Shown: piece after piece, positions 62,543-64,000 of the stretch
Position numbering within the stretch: the stretch's first letter is position 1
Layout of the letters: each line of letters starts with the position of its first letter
Assembly (NCBI GenBank): GCA_016342685.1
Contig: JAEINU010000003.1
Span: 372,001-436,000 of the forward strand
Length of the DNA: 64,000 bases
Reading direction: 5' to 3'
Origin: Bacteroidales bacterium
Lineage (GTDB): Bacteria; Bacteroidota; Bacteroidia; Bacteroidales; UBA12077
The notes under the pieces: model-generated
What the model saw: only the letters and a program-made list of their open reading frames with translations
What the model was told of the DNA's origin: nothing
Database searches by the model: none
Translations under genes and position numbers: made by a program

Positions 62543-63838
62543 ATGAAGAATATTTTTAAAACGTTTTTAATAGCATTGTTAATAGGTGCTGGAGTAATGG
62601 TAACATCTACGGTTCACGCAACCGATGGATATTTTGGCGTTGGATATGGAGCCTTAAATAAAGGTGTAGCCGGTGCTGGAATTGCATGGTATAACAATTC
62701 TTTAATGAATGGAAACCCTGCAGGTCATGTTATGTTAGGTAATCAATATGACATTGGATTAGGTTTTTTTAATCCTAACAGACAATTTACTGTAACAGGA
62801 GACCCATCTGGAATGCCAGGAACTTTTGGTTTAACTCCAGGGACTGTTGAAAGTGATTCCAAATTATTTTATATGCCAAGTTTAGGCGCAAATTGGATGA
62901 TCGGTGAAAAAAGTAGTATTTCAGCAACTTTTTTTGGAAATGGCGGTATGAATACTGATTATCCAACACAAGCTTTTTACGATGCTAGTTCAAGCACAAC
63001 TGGTGTTGATTTAGCTCAAATGTTTCTTGGAGTATCTTACTCAAGAAAACTTGGAGAGAAACACAGTGTAGGTATTACTGCTTTGGGTGTATACCAGTAT
63101 TTTGAAGCTAACGGTATTGCATCTTTTGGAATGATGTCAAGCGATCCAACAAAATTAAGTGGTAACGGACACGATAATGCTATGGGATTTGGTGTTAAAC
63201 TTGGTTACATGGGAGAAATTATTGATAATTTAACTCTTGGTGCTAGTTATCAACCTAAAATTAATATGAGTGAATTCGACGAGTATTCAGGATTATTTGC
63301 TGAACAAGGTGATTTTGATATTCCTTCTAACTTAACAGTTGGTTTGGCTTATAAATTTAGTGAAAAACTTGCTGTAATGGCTGATTATAAAAGAATAAAT
63401 TATTCTGATGTAGCTGCTGTTTCTAATAAATTCGATCCAATGTCAACAGATCTTTTAGGTTCTGATAAAGGAGCTGGATTTGGTTGGAACGATATTAATG
63501 TTTACAAAGTAGGTATTGAATATGGTGGAATTGAAGGATGGACAATACGTGGTGGTTATTCTCATAACGATCAGGCTGTTCCTGAGTCAGAAGTATTATT
63601 CAATATCTTAGCACCAGGAATTATAGAAGATCATATTTCTTTAGGATTTTCAAAATACCTAGGAGAATCTGGAAAAGCTTTACATTTTGCAATGGTTTAT
63701 GCTTTACCTGCAACTGTAAAAGGATATAATCCAATGGATTTTGACCCTGTTGAAGCAATGGCTGGAAATATGGTTCCAAATCAAACAATTGAATTAGAAA
63801 TGAGTCAATTAGAATTCGAAATTGCATTTACTTTCTAA
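62543..63838 (+). CDS. FadL/OmpP1 family outer-membrane transporter
   Basis: 431 residues. A signal peptide (MKNIFKTFLIALLIGAGVMV to VHA) is followed by TDGYFGVGYGALNKGVAGAG, the FadL N-terminal hatch and first strand pattern, then repeated strands with NPA/NPN-like loops, ending in F (LEFEIAFTF). These are channels for hydrophobic substrates. It starts a transcript of its own with a strong terminator. Confidence 0.92.
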   Translation: MKNIFKTFLIALLIGAGVMVTSTVHATDGYFGVGYGALNKGVAGAGIAWYNNSLMNGNPAGHVMLGNQYDIGLGFFNPNRQFTVTGDPSGMPGTFGLTPGTVESDSKLFYMPSLGANWMIGEKSSISATFFGNGGMNTDYPTQAFYDASSSTTGVDLAQMFLGVSYSRKLGEKHSVGITALGVYQYFEANGIASFGMMSSDPTKLSGNGHDNAMGFGVKLGYMGEIIDNLTLGASYQPKINMSEFDEYSGLFAEQGDFDIPSNLTVGLAYKFSEKLAVMADYKRINYSDVAAVSNKFDPMSTDLLGSDKGAGFGWNDINVYKVGIEYGGIEGWTIRGGYSHNDQAVPESEVLFNILAPGIIEDHISLGFSKYLGESGKALHFAMVYALPATVKGYNPMDFDPVEAMAGNMVPNQTIELEMSQLEFEIAFTF

Positions 63839-63856
63839 TAAAGGTTCATACAAAAT

Positions 63857-63888
63857 AAAAGGGGTTCTTCATTTGAAGAACCCTTTTT
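63857..63888 (+). terminator. Terminator of the FadL gene
   Basis: GGGTTCTTC / GAAGAACCC with loop ATTT, flanked by A- and T-runs. Confidence 0.92.
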
Positions 63889-63906
63889 TATTTAAGGTGC
63901 TACCGA

Positions 63907-63945
63907 TAAAAAAAAGACCCTATAAGTCTTCACCTACAGAGTCTT
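63907..63945 (-). terminator. Terminator of a minus-strand gene beyond the right edge
   Basis: AAGACCCTATAAG / CCTACAGAGTCTT pairs over 13 bases with G-U pairs; on the minus strand a long T-run follows. It implies a gene that enters from the right. Confidence 0.75.
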
Positions 63946-64000
63946 GGCTAAATTGAAATAAACTATCTAATAATAAACTAACTTATACATCGCAATTAAT

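Overview
The window looks like a chromosomal segment of a marine, low-GC Bacteroidota, probably near the Marinifilum/Labilibaculum/Ancylomarina branch. That placement is inference from gene content. Supporting signs are the many TonB-type envelope proteins and lipoproteins with short Cys lipoboxes, -7 boxes of the Bacteroidota form TAnnTTTG before several genes, a receiver/PEP-pyruvate-binding fusion, NADP-type glutamate dehydrogenase, CspA-like proteins and an RprXY-like two-component pair. I saw no rRNA, tRNA, CRISPR array, integrase or complete insertion sequence.

Layout. 1-8 kb: a 5'-truncated receiver/PEP-binding protein, a MORN lipid-side protein, gdhA, a DUF6132/thioredoxin/thioredoxin-lipoprotein cluster, a decayed histidine kinase, a YebC regulator and an outer-membrane barrel. 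8-15 kb: an M16 peptidase, a VTC / DUF4956 / CotH-like operon, an exported-type phosphoesterase and a DUF1761 protein. 15-25.7 kb: one long minus-strand locus joining a sensor kinase/regulator pair, two lipoproteins, a TonB-dependent receptor, a molybdopterin-fold lipoprotein and a WtpABC-type tungstate/molybdate ABC transporter; I read it as an outer-to-inner-membrane oxyanion or cofactor uptake route. 25.7-31 kb: a VOC protein without a visible start codon, Ogt, an amidase lipoprotein, and a cold-shock cluster (csp, DEAD-box helicase, csp). 31-37 kb: an operon of three unrecognised genes, DUF4395, an attC-like hairpin, two orphan genes and a third csp. 37-46.4 kb: ene reductase, POT transporter, a nonsense-interrupted SDR between direct repeats, and two exported phosphatases.

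46.5-50.7 kb is the most unusual part: a tight minus-strand operon of two KTSC-type small proteins, an RloC/AAA_13-like ATPase with zinc-hook and PrrC-like R-x3-E/H residues, and a PD-(D/E)xK-like protein, with a truncated DnaQ-type exonuclease at its downstream edge. It looks like a defence operon built on an anticodon-nuclease ATPase with an additional nuclease, a combination I cannot assign to a named system.

50.7-64 kb: a five-copy 44-46 bp tandem repeat, a KAS III enzyme, GH114 and YCF48-like lipoproteins, an isolated cheW-MCP pair, an Ntn hydrolase, RlmF, DUF1456, a methyltransferase, a YhdH-type reductase and a FadL-family porin. Palindromic intergenic repeats of several families are scattered through the right half.
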